Below, one piece after another: positions 49,502 to 61,989 of a stretch of 64,000 nucleotides of DNA. The stretch covers positions 124,001-188,000 of the forward strand of contig QANU01013949.1 in the NCBI GenBank assembly GCA_003254905.1. Reading direction: 5' to 3'. The translations under genes were made by a program, and so were the position numbers. Position 1 is the first letter of the stretch, and each line of letters starts with the position of its first letter. The notes below the pieces were generated by a model that had not been told where the DNA came from, did no database searches, and saw only the letters and a program-made list of their open reading frames with translations. The stretch comes from Nissolia schottii. Its lineage: Eukaryota; Streptophyta; Magnoliopsida; Fabales; Fabaceae.

Positions 49502-52500
49502 ATGGCTGAAACAGATTCGTCGTTGCCTTCAGCTTCTCCAGCCGAGGATGCTTCCCCCCCTCCTCCGCCCCCGCCCACATCGGAACCCGCACCGTTGTCG
49601 CTGGTGTCCATGGCAGAGAATCTTCACCGCTCTGCCATCGAATCTGCTCGCACCGTGCAACAGACCTCTTCCACCCATTACCGCACCTTACAGGTTTCAC
49701 CCACTTCCCTCCTTATCTCCACTACACATCATGCTTTTCCAATAAGTAGCTGAATGCATTTTCCCTTTTTTCTTTTCCTCCGAATTTCATTTCTAATTGG
49801 TTAGAAGGCGAATGAATACCCAATATAGTTAGGGTTTCGATTTTCCCTCTCCTTTATTAACTGTAATGGCAGCAGAAGCGAAGAAAACCGCAATCTATTC
49901 ACCGTGTTCCATCAATTGTTCAGTGGGCTAACCTGGACAATCGAATAATCAAGTTTAAAAATATTACTGATGTCAAGTGGCTTCACCTTTATATGATGCC
50001 TCGGATACCCTAGTTAAACGATAGCCGAGACTCTAATGAAACCATCTTGATCTTAGCCGATACATTTACTAAAACATCCTTTCATCTTAGCTTGGTACTC
50101 ATCAATAAAATTTCATTTCTCTTTGTTTTCATGAAACTTGAAATTTGATGCAAACCTGGTTGGTTGATCCATATTATTGATCCATGAGATGACTGGTTGA
50201 TCTTTGATTTACCGTTGTTCATGGATTTGGAACTTCTTCGCCAACTCTCTTTGAATCAATCTCAGGCTTGGTTCTTTGGGCTTGTGGTGCCTTAGTTCTT
50301 CCATTACGAGGGCTGCCCACACTACTGTATCCTCTGGCTATGCGTGTCAAAGTCAGCTGATTTGGGTCAATCTCGGCTTGGCATACAAGCTCACATGTCA
50401 AATGGGCTTCTGGATTCCTAGCCTATCACACATTGGCATGGGTTATGCCCGGATAGCCACCAGACAATGAAAGATGGGTACATGATGTCATTGATGTGCT
50501 CAGGTGCATGCAAGATTATCTGCCAGTATCACCATTGGCACCACCTTTGCCATCATACCACTACCACCCCTGCCAGCATCACCTCCGCAGTCTTCAGCAC
50601 TGTTACCACTTCAATATTACCGCCTCTACCAGTGCCAACACTCCACAACTTCATCATCATTACCGTTGTTCCTTACTGCCAATCGTACTACCTTCAACAT
50701 TATTATCACCAACATTGGCACCTTTGCCACTGCTATGTTCAACCCTGCTGTCTTGCTGTCCATGTTGCCAGAACTATCCTTATCATTTTTCCTATCATCA
50801 CCTTTGTTGTTGGAGCCAAGCCACTACTACTGCCACCCTATTACTATTTTTTTAACCAAAATAAAATAATTGTTGAGTTATATATATTTCTGTTGAATTT
50901 GAAATTATAGCAACAGTATTGCTATTATAAACTAAATTTAAACCATTCACCCAAACAATATTAATAGGATTATAGTTTTATTCCCTGATTCTTTGTGTTT
51001 TCATACATTAATTTCTAAGCTCTTAACTAATTACATTTCTAAGAGAATTAGATTTGAAATTAAAATCCTAAACATGAATTTCTCTTTTGTTATTCAAACA
51101 GAGGTTATGACATAATGGATTAGCTTCAATCCTGAATCTTCTAATCAAATGCTGTCATATATTTGAACCTGATAAACCTGTCTAAAGTTATGAAGCATGA
51201 TTAGTTATGGATTTTTTTGCTTTGAGATCATATGAAGCATGTAGTAACAATTATTGATATATACATGATAAAACAAAGTTGAACTAGTTTAAAGATCAAA
51301 GCGAAGTTATTTTCATTTTACTTTTGAAATATTTTACATAATGGAAGGTACTATTTTTCATTTCTTTTATCTTTTAAGGGGGTGGGCTCCTTGAATTTAG
51401 TTTCAAACTTGTGTTTATAATTAATGTCCATTCTTCTAATACCATAGCTTATTTTAATGCTGTTATTAATTTATTTTCATGTTCTATCTTGTTTGAATTT
51501 GGGCAATGACCAAGTGTGCTCCATATATTAGCCTGCGATAAAATATGAGTGGCTTCAAAACTCATCCAGGTTATGCATGGTTGTTTTGCAGGATTTTTTA
51601 CCAGAAGCAGTATCATGGTATAGAACTTATGAAGATGCCTTCTTCAATAAAGTTAAAGGTGATTCAAAACCGTTAGTATCTGAAGTTGTGAGTGTTGGGC
51701 ATGTCTTTGAACTTCAGAACACTTTTTGATGGTTTGGTAAAAAGATTTGGAAAATAAGGTTAAAATCTTGAGGCAGGGAGATATTTATATAGTCATTTTA
51801 TTCATTTGTTTGGTGAAAAATGCTTACATTTTTAAGGTTCAGTCTTTGCCCTTCAACTTGTTATGGCATTGGATCATGTTTATAGCTTCTAGTTGGTGTT
51901 CAATTCAAAGTAGTTTCTTCAAGGGTTTTCTCTTACTGATATGCAGAGAGATAAGGCAGTCTTGCCGTCCTCACCCTAGTTCTAAAGGACTCTAGCCTTT
52001 GGAGGGTATCTCTAATAAATTTTATTTTGTCCATAAAGAAATGAACATTATCAATTTTATTTTAAAACACATTTCTTAGATGAACTAACAAACTGAATAG
52101 TATCAATCCTCAATCAAGTTATTGGCCATAAAAATGGCCTGGTTCTTTCAACTTGGCTATAGTCTTTTGTAATATATATAGCATAATATATGATCTTAAC
52201 CCTTTTGCAGAGGGTGTGATGGTTGCAAGGGAGAATCCAGCTTTAGGTGTTGGTTTTGCGATTTCTGCTGCCCTTCTTATGCGAGGTATATTTTCCCATT
52301 ATTTTCACACACAAGTAACAAATTTTCTTTTGTCATACCACTTAAAGATTTTCTTAAAAGGCTATTTTGAAGACTTTTCCATGTAAAATTCATCAAGTTC
52401 TTTTAGGATAAGCTATTGAATTTTAAACCAATTGTCATTGGGAAACTAATTCAGGAGCAATGCTCTCCTATTTTCTTTTCGTTTTGTTAGGCATGGTTTC

Positions 52501-54531
52501 CTTTCTATTTTCTTTTCTCATTCTTATGATGTATGCTTGAGGTTTTGTTGCATGTTACATGCTTTGAGGTGACAACTGACAAGCATCATGTGGGAGCCTG
52601 CATGGAAAATCGTGTAGGCGACCACCATCTTGTAGGCATGGAAGATAGTATAGAGTAAGACATCATTGCTGATTGGATTTCACCAATCTATGATATCTGT
52701 TCTGATGAATCGCAGATTCTCAAATGGCTTCTGATTTGCTAACTACTTGAAGAGCTCAACCTACAAATCAGCTTTTAGTATATCCTGTCTAGAAATTACT
52801 CATTAAGTAGTAGATGAGGTGCCTAATCAAATATTCAAAGATCAGAATAATACATATTCTTTCCTTATGAAAAATCTCAATGGGAGAATACAAATTTTGA
52901 ACTTTCAGATCTGTGGCCTTCCTTCTGGAGGGAATCAGGATTAGAAAATATTGATTTATTTGAATCAGACCCATTCAACAATTGATTGGTCAAGCTTGCA
53001 AATCATTTAATGATACCTGTGTAAGGGATCCTAATTGCTCAAAACTTGGAGAACAATTCAGGAAATGATTTCAAGTTTTCTAGATGTTCAAACTTCAAAA
53101 TATCTTTGTAGGAAGAGTTTCTTTTCAATAGTAGGAAAAATTATGTAACGCAACGGGGCTCAATTAACTGATGAGTAGTGCAAGACTTGAGAAAACTTTA
53201 GAAAAAACCATAGAAGAAGATCTTGATCATATTGTTGTAAATTTGGTTTTTGATAGAGTCAAATGGTGTTACTGATCCATATAGTTGATCTCATTCAATG
53301 AGATATTACTTGGTGGTTGTTGTTCTTGTATATCTTTCTTGGGAAATGTGGTCATTATGACTTTTTTCTTATGATTCAAATCAGTTTTATGTAATTGAGT
53401 CTTAACTGATTTTGCAAATGTAATTCTTGAATGTATTTTATTTCGCAGGCCCAAGAAGGTTTTTATTTCGTCACACATTCGGTCGATTCCAGAGTGAGGA
53501 GGTATTTTCTAGATGAACAGTCTACATCATGCATCCTTAACCTTTCTTACATTCTGTTTCTCTCTAGTTGTGAATTATGATGCATAATCTGCTCTTTCCT
53601 TATCTTGTAACTTGATATATAGGACCACCTTAAATCTTACATGGTTCTGCATCAAAATCTGCAAATATTTCTCTAGTGTGAATTCAGTTGTTTGTTTCAC
53701 CTTTTAACATTAATCCTTGTGAAGGCACGGTATGCTAGTGCTGAAAAGAGTGTGAAGGAATTGAACACTGCAGTAGATTTAATGAAGTTGGAGGGCCAAA
53801 AATTGCTACAAAGGGCAGCTCTTGCTGAGAGGGACATGAAGTATGGGCGTAATGAACTAATGTATGTATTACCACCTTATTAATACCACCTTATTAAGGA
53901 TTCTGAGTCATTTGATTACAGTTGAGGTATGCCTGAATATTTAATTCCAATGAGTATAGGAGCGCTGGAACCCAATATCAACAGCTGGCAAAATCATTAT
54001 CCAAGGTTGAAGCACGAGCTAATGGTATGCTAGCTTTTATTATTTTCGGAAAATAACCAAAAAGTAACTTCTGATAAAGTATTTACCATCAAAGAAAAAT
54101 GCTAGTTAACTTTTTTTGATTATTTATAAACAAAACTAACATTTTTGTTCCTTGCATTTTTTTGTTTTTTTTTTAATCGGTAGTTTCTTTTGTAATTCTA
54201 ACTTTCATATTTGCTTTGGGTATATGTGTGGTATACTGGTATCAATTGTTTGTATTGGAATTCACCATCTTTTATCATGCTCTAGATTTGATGGACAGGC
54301 TGAGGGAGATACCCAGTCGTGAAGCTCTAACACTTCGAGCTGATGTAAGGCCATTAATTCTTCTGTGTGTTTTCCCGAACGTAGTCTAGTCACACTGCTA
54401 CATTAATTACTGTGTTCTTTTTGTCACAAACACGTGATTAGGTTGCCTCTTTAACTTCAACTTTGAAGAAGCAGAGGTCTGCGGTGGACAAACGGATCAT
54501 GAAGATCTCTGAATTGGGGTTTCCTGTCTAG
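49502..54531 (+). CDS. RHIP1: RGS1-HXK1-interacting protein 1-like (RHIP1)
   Basis: Eight exons, 49502-49693, 51592-51658, 52211-52285, 53449-53501, 53725-53861, 53960-54024, 54286-54344 and 54442-54531, join in frame to 245 residues. The start is the ATG at 49502 ([16 protein letters not shown]); an upstream frame extension has no ATG. The N-terminus is proline-rich (about residues 19-27). Then come [37 protein letters not shown], a hydrophobic stretch [15 protein letters not shown] (about 97-111) that may span a membrane, the basic [18 protein letters not shown], and a long coiled coil to the end ([21 protein letters not shown]). This matches the Arabidopsis protein I recall as At4g26410, reported to bridge the RGS1 regulator and hexokinase 1 in glucose signalling. 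No catalytic domain is visible. Confidence 0.92.
50467..50870 (+). repeat. Degenerate CCA/CAC-type triplet tract in RHIP1 intron 1
   Basis: A 400-bp G-poor stretch dominated by ACC, CAC, CAT and CTT triplets (for example CACCATTGGCACCACC, CATCATTACCG). Because of the composition, all three forward frames stay open for about 360-440 bp. No protein family is recognisable, and the stretch lies fully within intron 1 (49694-51591). Confidence 0.65.
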
Positions 54532-54854
54532 ATAAGTTTTTGGACCTTGTCTCAATGCACAGCCATCTCAGTCATCATAATTTCCCTGTTGTTGATGAGG
54601 CAGATTGATGTCCTGCGAATAATGCAGATACCTCTCCTGATGCAAACTCTAATTTTATGTTTGGTCAATTTTGGGTGAAAAGGTAGATAGCCTTCACAAG
54701 GTAACTGGAAAATAATTTTTGAATTATTACAAATTTTGCGGCAATCCAGGTTAAAAGAGACATTGTGTTGTCATTGTCTAAAGCTAAAGATGCCTTCGTG
54801 AAATTTGAAGTCGACCATAATAGATGGGTGGGAAATAAAATATTAAAATATTAG

Positions 54855-54857
<3 letters not shown>

Positions 54858-54885
<28 letters not shown>

Positions 54886-54886
54886 T
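54858..54886. repeat. (TG)n microsatellite
   Basis: About thirteen TG units about 330 bp downstream of the RHIP1 stop codon. Confidence 0.9.
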
Positions 54887-55430
54887 TATTTAAGAAGTTG
54901 CTAATAAAAATCAATTTATTTATAGTAAATCAATATTCATTGCATTCGATAACTATTTTAATAGCTTTTTCTCATACGGAGTTTTTTTTAATTAATAGAA
55001 AGAAACAAGAATGGACAGAGAAGGATAGAATGTGCTAATTTTTTTTTCCTTTTATTTCAAAATTAATAAAGAAATAAAATATAATTTTAATTATTATATA
55101 ACAAATATATAAAAAGAAATACATTTTTTATTTATAGAAAAGTTCTTTTAATAATTTCTATATATTTAGGCGCTTCTTTTATAATATCACATGCCATCAA
55201 TTTTACAAGATAATACTTTAAGTTTAAAATATATATTATTTAAGTTTTTATTAACAGATTTTAAAAGTTTATGAAGTTGTGTTTATTTTAAAATCGTGGT
55301 ATGACATTATTTTGACTATTTCTGGAAAGAGAAGAAAAGAAAAAACTTATAGGCTATAGTACGTCAATAGCAGGGTCTTCTTCAGGTCTTTTATAACTTT
55401 ATGACACTTAAAATGGAACTCAGCAAAAAG

Positions 55431-56624
55431 TAGGGATGATAACATGAACTCTGCTCGCGGGGCATTCACCCTAACCAACCCACTTGGGGCGGGCTTGAAA
55501 TTCACCTCGGAGTGGAGTGGGTAGATGTGGGATGGGTTTTGGCTTCGCAGTGGGGTAGGGTAAGATATAGGGTAAACCTGTCCCACATCTTTTATATATA
55601 TGTGTGTGTATAGATATAATAAAAAAAATATATAAAACTTTAATAAAAAAGTAAAAACTTTAACAATTTACAAACTTAATCTTGTGTTGTTGCGGCACTC
55701 TTCAAACCTAACAACAAACTAAATTCTTCTCTCTCTCTAACGTGCCACTATGTTTCTCGTCTTTCTATCTTGGGGCTTCGTTCTGTTGTGTCGTCAGCCA
55801 CCGACGGGACGGTCACGGGCTTCTCTCTCTCTCTCTCTCTCTCTAGCTCTTCAAAAAATTGCTAGAGACGTATTTGCTATACCTGTGACCACTGTTGCTT
55901 CTGAATCTACGTTTAGTGCTAGTGGTCGCTTCATTGGTCTTCATCATGCTAATCTACTTGAAGGTACAATAAAAGCTTTAATGTGCTGTCAAAATTGGTT
56001 GTGGTCAAGTGCTATGGACAAAGGTAAATTGTTTCATATGTTTTATCTTTTTTTTTTAATTTTGATTTTCTAATAACAATAATTGATTTATTAATGAATT
56101 TATCATGTTTAATTTGTAGGGAAAAATCTATTACTATGGATGATTATCAATTGGTTAATGATGTGAAAGATGATATAGATAGTGAAAAATGATAGCTTTA
56201 AGAGTTGGGAACCTGCATAAGAGACAAGAAGACTTTTTTTTGTTACTAGAAATTTATTTGAAACTTATATATATCTTAGATATTTCTGTGTGACTTGTTG
56301 AAAAGTTGGTTGTTATTTGTCTGTTATTTGCTTGTTATTTAATTTTTATTGCTATTGGGTCTTTCTATATTTAATCAATGTTGAATGTAAACATTTGTTG
56401 TATTTTATTATATGATTATGTTAATCTATATATGGATCAAATTTTATAGTATTTTAGCAGGTGTTCTAAAAAATGGGGTGGGGTGGGTACCCGTGGGACG
56501 GGTGCGGGTTATAATGTTTAAAACCCGCAAATAGGAGCGAGGTGAGTAGATGTTAGTGTTAATAGGGTGCGGGTGGGATGGGTTAAGGTAAAACCTACTC
56601 CACCCCACCAGATTGCCATCCCTA
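55431..56624 (+). mobile_element. hAT transposon deletion derivative
   Basis: The ends are TAGGGATGATAA (55431) and, inverted, TAGGGATGGCAA (ending 56624), close to Ac/Ds termini. They are flanked by GCAAAAAG (55423-55430) and GTAAAAAG (56625-56632), an 8-bp target duplication with one change, as expected for hAT elements. Subterminal regions are rich in GGGGTGGG/GCGGGT motifs on both sides. The interior keeps only a hAT C-terminal dimerisation segment, about 55847-56026 (ARDVFAIPVTTVASESTFSA, then a decayed tail), followed by an intron-like GTAAAT...TTTGTAG and a short broken continuation. The transposase catalytic core is missing, so the copy cannot move by itself. Confidence 0.93.
55822..55845. 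repeat. (CT)n microsatellite inside the hAT element
   Basis: About eleven CT units directly upstream of the dimerisation-domain frame. Confidence 0.9.
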
Positions 56625-59050
56625 GTAAAAAGAGATCAGGGAGCAACATATTAACTGCCTACCATTATGCACTTGCAACTTAGAATTCCTATGAGCTGAC
56701 GAAGTAGGCATTTGAAGCAATTACTATGAAAAACATAAAAGGTATCTCTGTGGTAGGGTGTACTACCACGTGAAGTTTGGGATGACAATTAACTTGGTCT
56801 TTCTATCTTTTGAATTTTTGTTGGTCTTGAATAATATACCATTAGATCTTCATTTCTTTATTTAAAAATCTAGTCGTTGATATTGAAGCTTTATTTTTAT
56901 CTTAAAATTAGTGAATGACCACACCATTTGGCCCAAAACCCTTTTTATTTACGTATCAACCCTCTTGTACTGACACTGGAGGTGGAGGAATCGCGTTTAC
57001 CACCGCTACAACCACCATTGTTCCTTGTTACAAAAACTAGCCAAGCATTCTCTATTTGATTGCTACTTTTGTTGCGCTTTTTGTGATTCCACCTTTATCT
57101 TTCAATTTAATTTCAATTTTTCATAGATATGCAATATTTTCTATGATTCTTATGCATCATTTCGCGTTCCTTTTCCCATCACTAATTGCGAATCAAAATC
57201 TCACATTGGATGAATGAATCCCTATTGCTATAGTTTTAATTTGTGGATCTCCTCGTCTTCACTTCCCCCACACTGATTTCCATAAATTGAGGTCCTAAAT
57301 AATTGAGGTCTTGGCTGGTGCCTTAGCTCATAACTAATGCTAAGGAAAGTGGACATTTTTTAAAAATCGAGTTGATATTAGAGCAATTAAAAAATTCAAG
57401 CTTGGATTTTTATTATTTGAGCAGTTAGTGGTTTTTTTAACTTTCAATGGTGGTGGCTCTCTGATTTAGATTGAAGGTGGCTTTTAAATGCACTTGGTGG
57501 GCCTTTGTTTTTCTAAGCATGAGAGATTGAGAATGTCAAAGGTACTGCAACAAACGGCGTTGCATTGGGCGGCAGTTTGCGGCTCCATTTCAGCTGCTGA
57601 TGTGCTCTTGGAGAATAGTGCTAGGGTTTTAAGTTGCAAGACAAACAAGAATGAGGGAGGATGACATTGTAAAAAATAAAAACTAAATGACCCCTATATA
57701 CAATATTAAAATGATGGTTTGGGGTTACATTTTTAATTTTAATTAAAGGACCAGGTTTAAAAGATGTTAAGAACTAAATTAGTTATTATTAAAGTTTTGT
57801 TACAAAACGTGCTGTGTGATGTAATGATGAATATTTGATTAGCGTATTAATACCCCCCACTCTCAGTACACTTTCTTAGAAAGAAAAAAAAAGATGCCTA
57901 AAGAATGGTTGAATTTTTTTGGGTACTTAAAGAATGGTTGAAATGGTTGCACAAAATAATCTTAAACGCATTTAACGGTGTGCAAGTTGCTCCATATCTT
58001 ACCTACCTACTACTATTAGGAAAACAGAGAAAAAAAAACCTTATATACATATCCATCCTCTATTTTATGAATTTTTCATCAATCAATTTTATTTATTTTC
58101 ACCAATACAAATTTATGCATTTTGAATATAGAATAAGAGCTTAATTAGCACATAAAATTTAATTGTTATCCACTAAAAGTGAATGCAAATTTTTTTACCC
58201 TGTCATCTAAATAAATTATTCTATATGTATAATAAAAGATGAGAGAGTCAATTTTTTTATATATATAATAAAATTTGATTAGATGACAATGTAATATCAA
58301 TTCATAAAACATATATAGTATATATTAATGGTATAATTTGTCTACACAGTGTAATTTTGTTATAAAACACATAAAATAAGTAACATAACCGATGGGTAAA
58401 ATGCCATTTGCGTTGCACAATTTTTCATCATTTTGCTCTCCATTTAAAGTCATCAAAATTATTTTTGATATTAAGTTTCACGAGGTTAATTTGATCAAAG
58501 TTTGATAACTTTAAAATTAATTTTAATTATATTAAAAATTTTGAGACAAAATTAATGAAAACTTCACCGAAGAAAAGGAAAATGATGTTTCATTAGTAAA
58601 ATAACAGTACTACTTCATTACATCCCAGAGGGAAAAAAAACTACCTCAAACTTCCACATTGAGTAATTTAATTACACCTCCACTATGGGGGGATTGAAAG
58701 ATCACATCACATCAGTTGGATCTGCGAAGAGGGCTAGTCGAGTTTAGAGTGAGAGAGAGTTTGAGTACATCGGGGACACGTCCTTCAAACTCGCACTAAC
58801 TCCAACAAAACTAAACTACTCTCTCTCATTCTCTACCCTACGTAGCGGTTACTGCGATTGCGACTCAAATTAGGTCACTGACTGAGACGAGCTCTGAATG
58901 ACTCCCACTCATTAATTCTCCCCAATCCCGAATTGAAATCCAAACCAAACCCTAGAATTTTGCAGTTGCAATTCCTCACGCAGATGCAATAGTAGTTCCC
59001 AATTACTGGTCAGATCCGTTTAGGTGTAATCGGCGGCTGGTGCGGGGAAC
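56625..59050. other. Intergenic DNA between hAT element and Pur-alpha
   Basis: I see no gene. From about 58700 the sequence becomes less AT-rich, with CT-rich stretches (58740-58990), probably the promoter and 5' leader of the Pur-alpha gene. Confidence 0.45.
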
Positions 59051-61989
59051 ATGGAGGGAAATTCCGGAGGAGGAGGAGGCGGCGGCGGAGGTGGCGGCGG
59101 CGGAAATGACGTGGAGCTGCTGTGCAAGACGCTGCAGGTGGAGCACAAGCTGTTCTACTTCGATCTGAAGGAGAACCCTCGCGGTCGGTACCTGAAGATT
59201 TCGGAGAAGACTTCGGCCACGAGGTCCACCATCATCGTCCCTTCCTCTGGCATCTCTTGGTTCCTCGATCTCTTCAATTACTACGTCAATTCGGACGATC
59301 AAGACCTCTTCAGCAAGGAATTGCAGCTCGACTCCAAGGTAATCCCCCCTTTTCTCTTTCGGTAATTTACTATTTTACTCAATTAGAATAATAATTACTG
59401 TAATTGCTCCTTCTTTTTTTTTTTTTTTAATTTAAATTCTTTTCAGGTTTTCTACTTCGACATTGGCGAGAACAGGAGGGGCCGTTTCTTAAAGGTGCTT
59501 AATTAAATTTCCTCTTTCGCTGCTTACATAGCTTATGCATTTTGAATGTACTCATATAAGTCTCCTGTTTTTTAACTGCATTGAATGCTGTCTTTAAGTT
59601 GGGTTTAATTATTAATCCCTGCTGGTTTTGGAGCACACTTACTTAACTGTGGCGGCTTGCCTTTTTTGTTAGTGTTATTTCTAATTATGGCTGTGATATT
59701 TTTGGTAGAACATGATTGGTATGTGAATTAACTTGATACATTTTGTATGTTAATTGTTAGATATATCGGAATTTGGAATCCTTCGCAGGATGCTTTACTT
59801 CTCGTGTTAATGAATTGAATGCATAGGTATCTGGATCACCCTTGCCAGTACTCCTGGCTATGTTCGGTAAGGGTGCAAAGAGGGAGAACATTTAGAATAA
59901 TAAAATTTTAGAAAGTTAATTACGATTGTTTAGGAAGGAAAGGCGAACTATTAATTAAAGAAATGTTTCCTCCAATTTCAGGGCTAAATGTTACCCTAAT
60001 TGTGATTATGGGAAATTTCTCCCTGTCCATTTTCAACCTCTTGTTCTCTACTTCTAGGTCTTGTGTTCTCCTCTTGCTACTTTCAATCTCCATTTTCTTA
60101 ATGATGATCTTGTTTTCTTTGACTGGGACAATGCCAATGGACTCGTCGAGAGCTTCTGCTCAAGGAACTCCGACTCCAGGCAGGACTCATTCTCATAGAG
60201 CTCCTCCATGATTTGTGAGAGTGAGGACTTTGGAGCATGAAAATAAAACTTCACACAAACAAATTGGTCTTCATTTGATGACACTACAACCCCCTCAATG
60301 TTTAACTTGTATAACCTGTACCTACTACCTACCTAATGGTTTAATCTACACCACGTTCAGTACATTGAGGAAGTTAGCAATCTTCTTCAATAAGCATCTG
60401 TGAAATCAGTTTGCAATAATAAGAGCTCATTTTTTTGTTCTTTGTTAAAGTAGAAAAGCATTTTTTTACCAACTAAAAGACAGCAGCAGCAACAACTAAG
60501 CCTAAACGGCATGTATAACAAATTTTAAGATAGTTTCCTTTCTGAATTTGCTATAACCTGAAACAATCTCAAGCATTTGCTGAAACTGAATACACTAAAT
60601 TTACTTGCAATTTCATGAGTAAGCTGTTATTGCTTCCCAGCCTTTTTCATCCCTGTTATTCACTGTGAAACAAATGTCTGAAACTGTTCTCCTAAACACA
60701 CTTTCTTTTGCTTGTGAACATAAATTGTTGAAGATGTTTTCGCTTGCCCTTGTCCATTGGCATTCAATAATTTCTGACTCAGAGATTGCATCATTGCTGT
60801 TCTTAGCTGTCTCTCATTGCATAAGTGATTAATGGCTGTGACATTTTCCCTTAGAAAATTTCTGGTCTGGAGATTAGGCATTCCACTTTAAAAGATGTTT
60901 TTTAAGTTCTGGAATAGTTAGAGTGCTATCTTTGAGATCCTTACCCTCAAACTGACCACGTGAGGTATTGTCAGAGGACAAATTTGTCAGAAGTAGAATT
61001 AGGGCAATGAACAAAGATGCAAAGAAAAGAGTAGGATAAAAAGATGAGGAAAACAGAGTCGCTCCCGAGGTCCCTGTAGAAACCTTTCATTTGTATTTCA
61101 GTGTTAACCAAGGATTTAACGCCTCAACAATTGGCAAATTGGGTGATAGTCTATGTCATTATAGTATGGCATGTTAATTGTATGTTTAACTCAATTGTGC
61201 ACGCCCGGAACAATGGTCATTCTATCTTGTGAAGAATATTCCCTTTTGTTTCAAGATTATGATTCTAATTTATTTTGTGTAGGTGTCTGAAGCTTCTGTC
61301 AGCAGAAACCGTAGTACTATCATTGTTCCTGCAGGAAGCTCCAGGGATGAAGGGTGGGCAGCATTCAGGAACATTTTGGCGGAGATCAATGAAGCCTCAA
61401 GGCTTTTCATTCTGCCCAATCAGGTTACCTTTTGCAAGACATTAGTATCCTATGCTATCAATGTTCGGTTTTTTTGTCTCATCTGATTGTTTGCATTCTG
61501 CGACAGCAAAATTCTGAATCCTCTGAACGTCTTGTTGGACTTTCGGATGATGTTGGTGCTGGCTTCATAGCTGGTCATGGTAGTCAACCTGCCACCACTT
61601 CTGAATTGAATGTGGACAGGTCTGTTGATTTGCCAGCTCAGGATGAAATTGGGAACTTGGGGGTCTCAAAAGTGATCAGGGCTGATCAAAAAAGATTCTT
61701 TTTTGATCTTGGAAGCAATAACAGGGGTCATTTCTTAAGAATATCCGAGGTGTGCTGCTATTATCCTTCTGTCCCTTTCTAATTTTTCTTTATTTAATTT
61801 TTTTTTCTGCTGTAAATTCTTGTTATTACATTGCAGGTTGCAGGTTCTGATCGATCCTCGATCATTCTCCCGCTATCAGGGCTAAAGCAGTTTCATGACA
61901 TAGTTGGTCACTTTGTGGAAATCACCAAGGACCGAATTGAGGGAATGACTGTTGCTAATGTCCGTACAGTTGACCCCCCACAAAGATGA
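59051..61989 (+). CDS. PURA1: Pur-alpha-type single-stranded nucleic acid binding protein
   Basis: Five exons, 59051-59338, 59447-59494, 61283-61423, 61507-61749 and 61837-61989, join in phase 0 to 290 residues. After a run of 13 glycines (residues 6-18) come three PUR repeats. The first is about 20-90 (LLCKTLQVEHKLFYFDLKEN, GRYLKISEKTS, RSTIIVPSSG). The second is about 97-155 (VFYFDIGENRRGRFLKVSEA, RSTIIVPAGSS). The third is about 215-280 (KRFFFDLGSNNRGHFLRISE, RSSIILPLSG). The FYFD/FFFD, RG-(R/H)FL and (S/T)II(V/L)P motifs mark each repeat. Pur-alpha binds purine-rich single-stranded DNA and RNA; plant versions bind telo-box elements in promoters of translation genes (family knowledge). Exon 2 is only 16 codons and lies in the second repeat; intron 2 is the longest (1.8 kb). 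Confidence 0.96.
59495..61282 (+). other. Long intron 2 of the Pur-alpha gene, with possible inserted fragment
   Basis: Most of the gene's intron length lies here. Around 60054-60284 and 60660-60881 the minus strand has open frames with varied, protein-like composition (for example LSQIMEELYENESCLESEFL). I do not recognise the family. They may be fragments of an inserted gene or chance frames. Confidence 0.35.

Noticed and set aside
50219-50470. Open frames on both strands in RHIP1 intron 1
   Set aside because: No family recognised; lies inside a well-supported intron.
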